Shown here: positions 27,232 through 35,785 of the stretch, in pieces
Layout: each line of letters opens with the position of its first letter
Numbering within the stretch: position 1 is the stretch's first letter
From: Alteromonadaceae bacterium
Lineage (GTDB): Bacteria; Pseudomonadota; Gammaproteobacteria; Enterobacterales; Alteromonadaceae
Assembly: GCA_013216015.1 (NCBI GenBank)
Contig: JABSOI010000053.1
Coordinates: 1-41,582, forward strand
Direction of reading: 5' to 3'
DNA: 41,582 nucleotides
Notes under the pieces: model-generated
What the model was told of the DNA's origin: nothing
Database searches by the model: none
Seen by the model: the letters and a program-made list of their open reading frames with translations, nothing else
Position numbers and translations under genes: made by a program

Positions 27232-28146
27232 CTACACATTACTCATATTTGAAGGGCAGAAGACAGAACGTAATATTATTGATATACCCATCACCATTCA
27301 AAATGCAGGTTTTGATTCGTTTAAAAAACATATTTACTGCGTTGCTGAATCTTAAATAAGAATAACTTATCCGGCGAATCAGCGTCTTGTAACTATGCTT
27401 TTTAATTCACCTCAAATTCCCGCATTTTGAAAGGTAACGGGTATAACCTGAAAAATTTCTTTCTTGAAGATACAGGTAAAACGGTAATACAGACATCATA
27501 TGGACATAATGTTTATCAACTTTATAAAGAAATGGATGAGGATAATGGTTTAGATTTAATTGGCGTGGTTCAAGAAGCTATTAAAAGAAGAGGTGATTGT
27601 GATGATGATTTTTTTAAAATTGATGAGGATAAAATATTAGATATTTATTTGTTTTTTGATTACGACCCGCACACAACAAATGCCTGTAATAACAAACTTA
27701 ACGAAATGTTGGAGCTGTTTAATAATTCACAAGAAAATGGAATGCTTTTTGTTAGTTATCCTATGGTTGAGGCAATTCGTCATATTAAACATTTAGAACC
27801 CGTTAGTGTGTTTCATCCTCTTTCGAACCTACAGAATTACAAATCATTTATAAATCAGAAAGGGGACGATAAAGAATTAATTAATATAAGTACCGTTTAC
27901 CATAATTGGGGGTTATACAATATAAATATTTGGTCATCTATAATTCATATAAATTTGAAGCGTGCAAATGAATTAGTCAATGATTCAGTTAATCTACCGG
28001 ATGATATTTTGTCTCAAGATGATATTTTTGAAAATCAGAAAAGAAAACATATTGAGCCGAATAATCTGATATCTGTAATTTCTGCATTTCCTTTAATGCT
28101 GCATGAGTATTATGGTATGGAGTTGTTTGATAAATTAGAATCGTAG
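27224..28146 (+). pseudogene. Toprim/RloB-like partner gene split by a MITE insertion
   Basis: ATG 27224 opens MSNYTLLIFEGQKTERNIID, a Toprim-like first strand with the catalytic Glu. The frame then enters the 159-bp mobile repeat and stops near 27354. After the repeat, the original frame resumes at 27445 (NLKNFFLEDTGKTV) and runs to 28146, including the acidic YLFFDYDPHT (DxD-like) and LFVSYPMVEAIRHIKH. Removing 27283-27443 gives ATTGATAACCTGAAA, reading IDNLK without a gap, so the intact protein was about 253 residues. The remaining open frame (TTG 27427) lacks the Glu motif. RloB/AbiLii-like identity is inferred from the two motifs and the ATPase partner. Confidence 0.85.
27285..27443. mobile_element. 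159-bp MITE-like palindromic element, copy 2
   Basis: Starts TACCCATCACCATTCAAAAT and ends TTTTGAAAGGTAACGGGTA, flanked by a TA on each side (27283-27284 and 27444-27445). It shares ends and the stretch CACCTCAAATTCCCGCAT with copy 1 at 3079. Excision of the element plus one TA restores the interrupted gene. Confidence 0.88.
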
Positions 28147-28237
28147 CGCAACGAAAACTATGTCATCTAATGACTATGTGGTCATTACCCTTATTTAACA
28201 CTCGGGTGTAACAAAAATTAAAATCCAGTCCCAGAAT

Positions 28238-28999
28238 TTAGTTTCCCCCCAAAGATGATGAACAAACTTTACAGTTTTTTTGTTTCTTCAAATTAAATTG
28301 CTGCCATTGATTATTAAGGCCGTCAAATAAATTTAATTGGTTTATATGAACTTTGTTACCTGTCAGTAGCTTTATTGCCTGCAAAGATTGCATGCCGGCA
28401 ATAATGGCCAAAACAGGGCCGACAATACCCATGGTCTGGCAGTTGTTTTCAGGTGCTATTTCGGTACTGGGAAATAAACAGTGGTAACAGGCACTGTCGG
28501 GATCTCTGGGATCAACGACTAGTTGTTGACCGTCAAAGCCGGTGGCAGCACCAATAATTAAGGGGATGGTGTGTTGTACACATGCCTGATTGATTAAATA
28601 CCGGGTACTGATGTTATCTGAGCAATCAATGACTAAATCTACTAGCGGTAAGTAATAATTACATAGCTCTTCATCGATCATTTCATCTATGGCTTCTATG
28701 TTGACATCAGGATTTTGCTGTTGCAGTTTTTCTGTGGCAACGTTGGCTTTGTTGTTTTTTATATCCTGTTCATTGAACAATATTTGTCTTTGCAGGTTGG
28801 TTATTTCAACATGATCGCCATCGGCTAAATAAAGTGACCCAACACCCGCTGCTGCCAGATACATTGCCACCGGATTACCTAACCCACCCATACCAACAAT
28901 AAGCACTTTAGCGTTACGCAGTGCAATTTGTCCTTGTTCACCAATTTGTTTGAGCATTATTTGGCGACCATATCTTAGTTGTTCATTGTTGGTTAACAC
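28238..28999 (-). CDS. moeB: Molybdopterin-synthase adenylyltransferase MoeB
   Basis: A 253-residue E1-like enzyme that adenylates the MoaD C-terminal glycine so that it can be sulfurylated. It has the E1 glycine loop VLIVGMGGLGNPVAMYLAAAG, the Asp in LADGD, RQILF, the conserved DCSDN, and two zinc CxxC pairs (CYHC near 180 and CKVC near the C-terminus). ThiF is the alternative, but the moa/mod operon context decides for MoeB. The start is GTG with AAGGA upstream. It is the last gene of the minus-strand operon. Confidence 0.92.
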   Translation of the reverse strand: MLTNNEQLRYGRQIMLKQIGEQGQIALRNAKVLIVGMGGLGNPVAMYLAAAGVGSLYLADGDHVEITNLQRQILFNEQDIKNNKANVATEKLQQQNPDVNIEAIDEMIDEELCNYYLPLVDLVIDCSDNISTRYLINQACVQHTIPLIIGAATGFDGQQLVVDPRDPDSACYHCLFPSTEIAPENNCQTMGIVGPVLAIIAGMQSLQAIKLLTGNKVHINQLNLFDGLNNQWQQFNLKKQKNCKVCSSSLGGN

Positions 29000-29052
29000 G
29001 AGTATTCCTTTTAGCTTTGTTACTTCGCTTTATAATTTGTTTTTGTACAAGC

Positions 29053-30339
29053 CTAATAAATAAAAGTTCTGACGGCACTGGCTTTAAATTGCATATAAAT
29101 GGTTTGTTCGGGTTTAAGTGCCAGTCTATCAAGTGAAAAAGATGAAATACTCGCAAAGAATTCTTGCTCAGCGCAATTTATTGTTACCAGCACATTATGA
29201 TCAGTTATCCTTATTTTACTGATAACTCCGACTAAGTGATTAACAATAGAGCTATTGTTTGACGCAGTTTTACACAGGCTAATATCGCTGGCGAGAATAA
29301 AACAACGCAATGTTAATTTAGTATTTTCTGCTTCGTTTTCTACTTTGTTATCTGCTTTGTTATTTATTGTTTCGTGCAATGATTTCGATGGTAATAATTG
29401 TGAAGGTATTATTTGTGAAGGCATTATTTGTGAAGGCAAATAAATTTCTTGTCCGTCATCCATGCATAAAGTGGCTAAACCATGATTGTTTAGGGCGTGT
29501 TCTTTATCCATTTTAATCGGCAATGACAAACTGGTTTGCTGATAATTAGCCTGGTTATCAGCTTGATTATTCGTTTGGCTAGCGCTTTGATAGTTCAGTT
29601 GATGAATTACCTGATGAATTGCACCAAAGTTTATCACTTCCCCCTGAGATAAAACCATCAGGTTATCAGCAATTTGCTGTAATTCGTCAAGACTATGGCT
29701 GACGTAAAGCATGGGGATATTCAGCTGTTTTTGGATTTGCTTCAATAGCTGTAATATATTCGTTTTACTCTTTTGATCCAGTGCACTAAGCGGTTCATCT
29801 AACAGTAGTAACTTTGGCTCTGCCAAAATAGCACGAGCCAGGGCAACTCGCTGTTGTTCACCACCAGAAAGTGTTGTTACGGGTTTATTGGCTAATGGGC
29901 TTAGACGGGTAAGCTTAATCACGTCATCAAGTTTTAATTGACTGTTATTACATCGTTTTGCTGCAAAAATTAAATTTTCCCGTACATTAAGATGCGGGAA
30001 TAAACGGTTATCTTGAAAAACAAGAGAAAAATTTCGTTTTTGTGGAGGGATAAAAATAGCTTTATTTTTTAGGTTGTTATCATGATGGCTTTTGTTATGA
30101 GGAAAAGTATTATTAGGCACAGTGTTATTAGGTAATGTGCTATTTTGTAAAGTGACGGAGTTAAAACTCAGTTGTCCAACGGCATGATTATTCAGACCTG
30201 CAATAATGCGTAATAAGGTTGATTTACCACAGCCAGAATGACCATAAATTCCTGTGATCCCATTTAAATCAAGCGATTGATTTATTTTTAAAGTGAAATT
30301 ATCCAGCTTGCAGATTAAGTTTAATGTAAGTGTCGACAT
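29053..30339 (-). CDS. modC: Molybdate ABC transporter ATP-binding protein ModC
   Basis: A 428-residue ATPase of the molybdate importer, longer than the usual 350-360. Walker A is GHSGCGKST, the signature is LSGGEQQRVALARA and Walker B is LLLLDEPLSALD. The C-terminus is a Mop/TOBE domain. The extra length comes from three low-complexity inserts encoded by short in-frame repeats: an Asn/Pro-rich one (LPNNTVPNNTFPHN; 15-bp DNA units at 30101-30145), a Gln/Asn-rich one after the ATPase domain (12-bp units near 29540), and PSQIIPSQLLPSK plus NKADNKVENEAEN (15- and 12-bp units at 29330-29440). It shares one base with the modB stop. Confidence 0.93.
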   Translation of the reverse strand: MSTLTLNLICKLDNFTLKINQSLDLNGITGIYGHSGCGKSTLLRIIAGLNNHAVGQLSFNSVTLQNSTLPNNTVPNNTFPHNKSHHDNNLKNKAIFIPPQKRNFSLVFQDNRLFPHLNVRENLIFAAKRCNNSQLKLDDVIKLTRLSPLANKPVTTLSGGEQQRVALARAILAEPKLLLLDEPLSALDQKSKTNILQLLKQIQKQLNIPMLYVSHSLDELQQIADNLMVLSQGEVINFGAIHQVIHQLNYQSASQTNNQADNQANYQQTSLSLPIKMDKEHALNNHGLATLCMDDGQEIYLPSQIMPSQIIPSQLLPSKSLHETINNKADNKVENEAENTKLTLRCFILASDISLCKTASNNSSIVNHLVGVISKIRITDHNVLVTINCAEQEFFASISSFSLDRLALKPEQTIYMQFKASAVRTFIY

Positions 30340-31031
30340 TATCGCCGTACCTGCTTAGGTGTGTAATTGATCAAATAAATAAGAGCCAATAAAATCATCG
30401 AGCCAATAAGCAAACCGCCAGCAAGTAAATGAGCTTTGGTATAGTTAAATGCTTCCACATGGTCAAATAATGCAATGGATAAAACTCTGGTTTCGCCGGG
30501 TATGTTTCCCCCTATCATTAAAACTACGCCAAATTCACCAACCGTATGAGCAAAACCTAAACTGGCAGCGGTAATAAAACTGGCTTTGGTTAACGGCAGT
30601 ACAATATGAAAGAAGCCATCAATGGGACCAGCCCCGAGTACAGCTCCCGCTTCAAGTAAATTATCACCTAATTGCTCAAAGGCTTTTTGTAATGGCTGTA
30701 CAACAAAGGGAAGGGAATATAGCACTGAGCCGATAATAATTGCTGAAAAACTAAAAGCGAGTTGTTGACCTGTTGCTTGCTGCCATAATTGACCCGGTAA
30801 ATACTGTGGAGAAAATGCCAGCAATAAATAAAAGCCTAAAACTGTTGGTGGTAATATTAATGGCAAAGCCACAATCGCTTCTATTATCACTTTAAAACGG
30901 CTATTCATTTTTGCTAGAAACCATGCGAGCGGGGTGCCAATTATCAATAAAATGAGGGTTGTTAGACCTGCCACTTTCAAGGTTGTCAGCAGGGCGAGTA
31001 AATCAGCATCCATGGTGGGCATTTTAGTCAT
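30339..31031 (-). CDS. modB: Molybdate ABC transporter permease ModB
   Basis: A 230-residue inner-membrane permease with about five to six helices. It has the cytoplasmic EAA-type loop (EAGAVLGAGPIDGFFHIVLPLTK) that contacts ModC and the typical start DLLALLTTLKVAGLTTLILLIIGTPLAWFLA. The ORF start at 31031 overlaps the modA end by eight bases; the ATG at residue 7 is possible. It sits between modA and modC in the same operon. Confidence 0.94.
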   Translation of the reverse strand: MTKMPTMDADLLALLTTLKVAGLTTLILLIIGTPLAWFLAKMNSRFKVIIEAIVALPLILPPTVLGFYLLLAFSPQYLPGQLWQQATGQQLAFSFSAIIIGSVLYSLPFVVQPLQKAFEQLGDNLLEAGAVLGAGPIDGFFHIVLPLTKASFITAASLGFAHTVGEFGVVLMIGGNIPGETRVLSIALFDHVEAFNYTKAHLLAGGLLIGSMILLALIYLINYTPKQVRR

Positions 31032-31962
31032 TTTCCTTGAGGTTACTGTCCTTGAGATGATTATCCTTAAGGTTTTCTACTGCGTAACCAAAATCCACAA
31101 TTTCCTGTTGAATTTTTTTACTGAGTAAAAATGATTTTAGTTGCAGTGCTTGAGTTTTATGTTTGCTGGCTTGTAATATCACCAGCTGTTGTTCTATTGG
31201 TTGATAATATTTCTGGGGGATAACAATGCCAGATAAACCGTTAATTTTAAGTTGGCTATTGGCAACAATGCCCATAGTTACCGCCCCGCTGCGGATTTGC
31301 TGAAAAGTTTGGTTAATATTAATGCCTGTAATAAGCTTTGTCTGATAATTTTTCCAAAGCTTTAATGCAATTAAGGCATGTTTAGCGGCTTTGCCGTAGG
31401 GGGCAATATTGGGATTAGCAATAGCAAATCGATTTGGTTTAATTTGCCCGGATGTTAAATTCTTTAAGTTTAGCTTTTCAGAATCTTTTGGGTTTGATGA
31501 CCAAAATGCAATTTTACCTATCGCATAGGTTTGCAGGCTATTGTCTACTATTAATTTATCATCGCTTAATTGTTGAGGTCTTCGACTATCGGCAGCTAAA
31601 AAAATATCGAATGGTGCGCCGTGTTTTATCTGTTGAAAAAGAACCCCTGTCGCGCCACTGATTATTTGTGTGGGAATATTTGTCTGCCGGGTAAATTGCG
31701 GTAAAAGTTTTTCAAGCACAGGTGAAAAATTCGATGCTACGGCTATGCGTACTATTGGCTGTGGCTGAGTGTGATGATGTTCTTGTCCAGCGATAACTTT
31801 TTGAGTTACAGCTGTGCTCAGGAAAATACAACAAAAAAATAAGAATAAGTTTATTCGCAGGTAAAAAAAGTTGTCACCTGTTTTGGTAACTGTTGTGTTT
31901 CGCTTCGCTTTTGTCTGCTGGTTAAAAATTAACAAATCAGCACCACTGTTTTGCTTTGTCAT
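31024..31962 (-). CDS. modA: Molybdate-binding periplasmic protein ModA
   Basis: The substrate-binding protein of the molybdate importer. A long N-region precedes a signal helix (INLFLFFCCIFLSTAVTQKVIA), then a His-rich stretch (GQEHHHTQPQP), then the binding domain (VRIAVASNFSPVLEKLLPQF, SGATGVLFQQIKHGAPFDIFLAADSRRPQQL). The C-terminus ends in a 15-bp-encoded repeat (NLKDNHLKDSNLKEND, DNA 31029-31075). ATG 31962 is preferred over 31995. It still overlaps the moaE end by 26 bases and leaves an unusually long pre-signal segment of about 35 residues, so the true start may be further downstream at a non-ATG codon. Confidence 0.9.
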   Translation of the reverse strand: MTKQNSGADLLIFNQQTKAKRNTTVTKTGDNFFYLRINLFLFFCCIFLSTAVTQKVIAGQEHHHTQPQPIVRIAVASNFSPVLEKLLPQFTRQTNIPTQIISGATGVLFQQIKHGAPFDIFLAADSRRPQQLSDDKLIVDNSLQTYAIGKIAFWSSNPKDSEKLNLKNLTSGQIKPNRFAIANPNIAPYGKAAKHALIALKLWKNYQTKLITGININQTFQQIRSGAVTMGIVANSQLKINGLSGIVIPQKYYQPIEQQLVILQASKHKTQALQLKSFLLSKKIQQEIVDFGYAVENLKDNHLKDSNLKEND

Positions 31963-32392
31963 TGTCAGTACTACGTGCACCCAACCACTTTTCACCTTCT
32001 TCGGTCAGCTCTTTTTTCCAGAAGGGAGCTTTAACTTTTAAAAAATCCATAATAAATTCATTTGCAGCAAATGCGTCCTGGCGATGTTTACTGGTTACGC
32101 CAACAAAAACAATTTGCTCGCCTATTTTCAGTTGACCTACCCGGTGAATAATTTTAATTCGGCCAATGTTCCAACGTTCTTTTGCGCTTGTAATGATCTT
32201 TTCCAGTGAAAGCTCGGTCATGCCAGGATAATGTTCAAGGAATAATCCGCTGACTTTTAACCCTTCATTTTGGTTACGGACACGACCTGTAAAAGTAACC
32301 ACTGCGCCATCAATTTCGTTATCTTGCTCAAGCAAGGCAACTTCGTCAGCTAAGCTGAAATCTTTTGTTTGAATTGAAATGCTATTGTTCAT
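31937..32392 (-). CDS. moaE: Molybdopterin synthase catalytic subunit MoaE
   Basis: The 151-residue large subunit of molybdopterin synthase, which inserts dithiolene sulfur into precursor Z using thiocarboxylated MoaD. Motifs are GAVVTFTGRVRNQNEG, LEHYPGMTE, RIKIIHRVGQLKIGE, VGVTSKHRQDAFAANEFIMDFLKVKAPFWKKE (catalytic Lys region) and a final GARSTDN. It is full length and separated from moaD by a 14-bp tandem array. Confidence 0.95.
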   Translation of the reverse strand: MNNSISIQTKDFSLADEVALLEQDNEIDGAVVTFTGRVRNQNEGLKVSGLFLEHYPGMTELSLEKIITSAKERWNIGRIKIIHRVGQLKIGEQIVFVGVTSKHRQDAFAANEFIMDFLKVKAPFWKKELTEEGEKWLGARSTDNDKAKQWC

Positions 32393-32436
32393 AATAGCTT
32401 GATTCTCCGTTTAAACATTATATTTTCTATCTCTGA

Positions 32437-32506
32437 CTAACCGCTTGGAACTAACCACCTATAACTTACCACTTGCAACTAACTACGAGTAGCTAACCAC
32501 CAGTAA
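32437..32506 (-). repeat. Five degenerate 14-bp tandem repeats between moaD and moaE
   Basis: Plus-strand units are CTAACCGCTTGGAA, CTAACCACCTATAA, CTTACCACTTGCAA, CTAACTACGAGTAG and CTAACCACCAGTAA. The last unit (first in transcription) contains the moaD stop codon (CTA read as TAG) and its last glycine codons. Confidence 0.8.
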
Positions 32507-32741
32507 CGGGAGGAAAGAAAGCCACTTCATCACCAGATTTAATTGAATGTTCGCCATCAACCATATCGTGATTAACTGCACTAAGTAAGGCTTTGTTCTC
32601 AAAATATGTTTGCCAAAGCGGATTTAGACCAACCAATACCTGTTTAAGTTGGTTAATCGTAGCAATGTCAGCAGCAGGTACTGTTAACTCTGCGCAGTCA
32701 AGCTGTTCACGTAAGGCTGCAAAAAAAACAATTTTTATCAT
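32493..32741 (-). CDS. moaD: Molybdopterin synthase sulfur carrier subunit MoaD
   Basis: An 82-residue ubiquitin-like sulfur carrier ending in the required Gly-Gly (FFPPVTGG), which MoeB adenylates. The start [15 protein letters not shown] is typical. It overlaps moaC by four bases (ATGA), so translation is coupled. Confidence 0.94.
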   Translation of the reverse strand: MIKIVFFAALREQLDCAELTVPAADIATINQLKQVLVGLNPLWQTYFENKALLSAVNHDMVDGEHSIKSGDEVAFFPPVTGG

Positions 32742-33268
32742 GATACATTCTCATTTGAAGCATGCCAGTCACCTGATTTACCACCAACTTTAGTTAATAC
32801 TTTTATTCCGTGAATTTCCATACCGGGATCGGCAGCTTTACACATATCAAACAAGGTTAAACAAGCAACAGACACAGCCGTGAGTGCTTCCATTTCAACA
32901 CCAGTCTGGCCAGTCAATCGACACAAACTTATAACTTTTACCTGATTGTTTACCTGATCAACTTCAAAATCGACCTGCACTTTACTCAGCATTAGCGGGT
33001 GACATAATGGGATCAAATCACTGCATTTTTTAGCGGCTTGAATTCCTGCTATTCTGGCAACGGCAAAAACATCGCCTTTTTTATGCTCTCCTGTGGTGAT
33101 TAAAGCTAATGTTTGGGCGGTCATTTTGATATAACCTTGTGCGGTAGCCGTGCGTGAAGTCATTGCTTTCTCGGTGACATCAACCATATTGGCTTCACCA
33201 TGTTGGTTAAGATGGCTGAGCTTTACTGGTTTTCCTGAATTAGCGTTTGAAGTATCTTCTTTACTCAT
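32738..33268 (-). CDS. moaC: Cyclic pyranopterin monophosphate synthase MoaC
   Basis: A 176-residue enzyme that converts the MoaA product into cyclic pyranopterin monophosphate. Motifs are [49 protein letters not shown] (catalytic region), [24 protein letters not shown] and the conserved KVGGKSGDW. It shares one base with the moaB stop (TAATG) and overlaps moaD by four. Confidence 0.96.
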   Translation of the reverse strand: MSKEDTSNANSGKPVKLSHLNQHGEANMVDVTEKAMTSRTATAQGYIKMTAQTLALITTGEHKKGDVFAVARIAGIQAAKKCSDLIPLCHPLMLSKVQVDFEVDQVNNQVKVISLCRLTGQTGVEMEALTAVSVACLTLFDMCKAADPGMEIHGIKVLTKVGGKSGDWHASNENVS

Positions 33269-33819
33269 TAGCCTCTACTCTCGCATTGTTCAACTTGTTC
33301 TGTTGGTATTTTAAGATGTGGTACAAAATTGCATGGGCGATGGCTGGCATCCAATTGTTCTTTTATCACTTTATCCCAGGCAGTTTTACAGGCATTGGTT
33401 GAACCCGGCACACAGAAAATTACCGTGCTGTTTGCTATACCGCCAAATGCACGGGATTGAATGGTTGATGTACCAATTTCCTGTAATGAGACATAACGAA
33501 AAACTTCCCCGAAACCTTCTACGGCTTTATCAAATAAAGGCGTTAATGCTTCCGGGGTATTGTCGCGGGGGGTAAAACCTGTACCACCAGTAGAAATAAC
33601 TGCTTGAATATTATCATCTGCAATCCATTTGGAAACAATGGCACGTAATTGATAAACATCATCTTTTACAATAGCTTTTTCTGCTAAATGATGACCTGCT
33701 TCAGTTATACGTTCGACTAATGCTTGTCCTGAAGTATCGTTTGATTCATCACGAGTATCTGAAACTGTTAAAATAGCGATGTTTAGTGGGATAAATGTTT
33801 TTCCGCTATGAGCTGACAT
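33268..33819 (-). CDS. moaB: Molybdopterin adenylyltransferase-like protein MoaB
   Basis: A 183-residue MoaB/MogA-fold protein that adenylates molybdopterin before molybdenum insertion. Motifs are [38 protein letters not shown] and [16 protein letters not shown]. No separate mogA was found in the window, so this gene may supply that step. A good AAGGAA precedes ATG. A repeat-filled 128-bp gap separates it from mobA. Confidence 0.93.
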   Translation of the reverse strand: MSAHSGKTFIPLNIAILTVSDTRDESNDTSGQALVERITEAGHHLAEKAIVKDDVYQLRAIVSKWIADDNIQAVISTGGTGFTPRDNTPEALTPLFDKAVEGFGEVFRYVSLQEIGTSTIQSRAFGGIANSTVIFCVPGSTNACKTAWDKVIKEQLDASHRPCNFVPHLKIPTEQVEQCESRG

Positions 33820-33836
33820 TAAATGTTCCTTAACTT

Positions 33837-33908
33837 GTTTTATAAATAGTGTTTTATAAATAGTGTTTTGTAAAAATTGTTCTTAAAATATAAATTGTTC
33901 ATAAAATA
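33837..33908 (-). repeat. 14-bp tandem repeats between mobA and moaB
   Basis: On the plus strand GTTTTATAAATAGT occurs twice exactly, followed by GTTTTGTAAAAATT and two degenerate GTTC-start units. The array ends next to the moaB Shine-Dalgarno. Confidence 0.7.
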
Positions 33909-33947
33909 AAAGATGTGTTAAAAAAAACACGCGCTTAAATTTACCAG

Positions 33948-34595
33948 TTAGCCGAAATTCCGTTTAGCTTGCTGCCACTGCTGCGGAGTATTGGTATTAA
34001 ATAAAACACTTGCGTTGGAAGGCGTTAAACTTTTATGTGGTACTTGCTTTAGCAATGATTTAATTGAAGGACCTTTTTTCATTGGCGTGTTTTTTTCATT
34101 ACAGCCTTCACTCTCATCAGCATCAACTTCAGAAAAATGGCTGAATTGCTTCGCCAGAAACAATTCAAGATAGGCATTAACAGGTAAATAAAGAGGAATG
34201 TTATGATCTTGAAAAAAACAGGCTTTGTGACTGAGCTCACCAGCTAAGCGTAATTTCTTTAATTCGGCTGCTTTCATTAAAGGTAAATCAACAGGCAATA
34301 TTAAAAGTGCTTTAGGTTGATATTGTTTGATCACGCTATAAATGCCGCCAACAGGTCCGGCTTTTGAGATTAAATCAGGTACTTCGTGTTGGTTGCCACT
34401 GACGACTATTTGTTTAACGCCTGAATCAGTCAGTAACTGCTTACTATAGTCAAGCATATTGATATTTCGCCGCATTAGCTGGGATTTATCTTGCCCCATA
34501 CGCGATGAAAGTCCGCCCGCCAGCACAACGCCCAGACAACTTACGTGTTTGTATTGTTGCCCGTGTTGATGAAAAGTTAATGCTGGTTTAGTCAC
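33948..34595 (-). CDS. mobA: Molybdenum cofactor guanylyltransferase MobA
   Basis: A 215-residue nucleotidyltransferase that attaches GMP to molybdopterin to make the guanine dinucleotide cofactor. The signature LGVVLAGGLSSRMGQDKSQL near the N-terminus, then GPVGGIYSVI and LILPVDLPLM (metal-binding Asp) are present. A polar insert (VDADESEGCNEKNTPMKKG) lies near residue 160. GTG start, two bases after the moaA stop. It implies MGD-type (DMSO reductase family) enzymes in this organism. Confidence 0.92.
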   Translation of the reverse strand: MTKPALTFHQHGQQYKHVSCLGVVLAGGLSSRMGQDKSQLMRRNINMLDYSKQLLTDSGVKQIVVSGNQHEVPDLISKAGPVGGIYSVIKQYQPKALLILPVDLPLMKAAELKKLRLAGELSHKACFFQDHNIPLYLPVNAYLELFLAKQFSHFSEVDADESEGCNEKNTPMKKGPSIKSLLKQVPHKSLTPSNASVLFNTNTPQQWQQAKRNFG

Positions 34596-34597
34596 GC

Positions 34598-35569
34598 CTA
34601 ACCACCTAACATGGCTAAATGCTTGGTGCCACCAGTTAGCTTATCATGAAGAAAATGGGTCGCTTTTTTATCACCCAGAAATGACAAAATACGATCTTTT
34701 AAAGGGGCAATATCATCTTGTTGCAGTTGCTCTCGTAATGATAAACCTTGATCACTAAACAGGCATAAATGCAGTTTACCAGATGCACTCACTCTTAATC
34801 GATTACAACTATCACAAAAATCACTGCTGTAAGGCATGATCAAACCAATTTTACCCAGATAATCAGGATGGTAAAATTCTTGTGCGGGACCCGCTGATCT
34901 ATCACGAATAACTGGCTGCCAACCATCAAGGATCAAATTCTGCTTTATTCTGGCACCACTAACATGTTGAGCGTTGAAAAATTCCAGATTATCACCCGTT
35001 TGCATTAATTCAATAAAACGCAAAGTAACCGGGGTATCTTTTAGCCAATCAAGATAAGATTTAATGTCGTAGCCGCTGTATTCGCGCATTAATACGGCAT
35101 TAACTTTTACGGTAGTTTTACCGCTGGCTAATGCCATATCAATACCTTTTAAAATGGTATCGAGTTTATCGTGACCTGTGATCGAATGAAATTGACGGGG
35201 ATCTAAACTGTCAATACTGATATTAATTGCATCAATACCTGCATCTAACCACTGTGGCAAATGCGTGGGTAGCTTAAAGCCATTACTGGTAATAGCGACT
35301 TTTTTAATGCCCGGCGTTTGCTTGCAGACTGCAATAATATCGGGCAAGTCCTTACGGAGGGCAGGTTCACCGCCCGTAATACGAATTTTTTCTGTGCCTA
35401 ACTGACCAAATGCTTTCGTTACTCGTGTAATTTCTTGTAAGGACATAAAATCACGCGGTTGATCACATTGATAACCGTCAGGCAGGCAGTAGCTGCAACT
35501 AAAATTGCAAACGTCAGTAATTGATAGACGTAAGTAGTAAAACCTGCGGCCAAAATTGTCTGTTAACAT
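34598..35569 (-). CDS. moaA: GTP 3',8-cyclase MoaA (radical SAM)
   Basis: A 323-residue radical SAM enzyme for the first step of molybdopterin synthesis. The N-terminal cluster motif is CNFSCSYC; TGGEPALRKDL binds SAM. The second cluster uses the Cys residues of CDSCNRLRVSASGKLHLCLF. It ends in LAMLGG, the Gly-Gly tail needed for activity in MoaA. It is the first gene of the operon, directly downstream of a Moco-type riboswitch whose 3' strand includes its Shine-Dalgarno. Confidence 0.97.
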   Translation of the reverse strand: MLTDNFGRRFYYLRLSITDVCNFSCSYCLPDGYQCDQPRDFMSLQEITRVTKAFGQLGTEKIRITGGEPALRKDLPDIIAVCKQTPGIKKVAITSNGFKLPTHLPQWLDAGIDAINISIDSLDPRQFHSITGHDKLDTILKGIDMALASGKTTVKVNAVLMREYSGYDIKSYLDWLKDTPVTLRFIELMQTGDNLEFFNAQHVSGARIKQNLILDGWQPVIRDRSAGPAQEFYHPDYLGKIGLIMPYSSDFCDSCNRLRVSASGKLHLCLFSDQGLSLREQLQQDDIAPLKDRILSFLGDKKATHFLHDKLTGGTKHLAMLGG

Positions 35570-35669
35570 GTCACCTTTCCAAATGTCGGGAGGCTAACGC
35601 GTTTCCTTGTTAACCCTGGCGGTCTATTCTAAACTCAGTGAAATTTAAATTCTGAGTGTTAAAGTGACC
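35570..35669 (-). promoter_or_regulatory. Moco-type riboswitch upstream of moaA
   Basis: On the minus strand, GGTCACTTT pairs with AAAGGTGAC at the two ends. Inside is a hairpin ACTCAG/CTGAGT, followed by the family-like strings ACCGCCAGGG, GGAAACG and GCCTCCCG. These match my memory of the Moco RNA motif found before moaA in gammaproteobacteria. The closing strand AAAGGTGAC contains the moaA ribosome binding site, so ligand-stabilised closing would block translation. A covariance search was not possible here. Confidence 0.8.
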
Positions 35670-35785
35670 ACGGCTAATACAGCGTATCTAGCAACACAGC
35701 GTTGAGATTTAGTTGAAATAGCTCGGCGATTAACATTAATTTATTTATTAATGTTGAACAAAGTATATATTATTTTACATGATTG

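Noticed and set aside
27427-28146. Stand-alone 239-residue gene
   Set aside because: Its first residues come from the mobile repeat and it lacks the Toprim Glu motif found in frame before the insertion; better seen as the 3' part of a broken gene.
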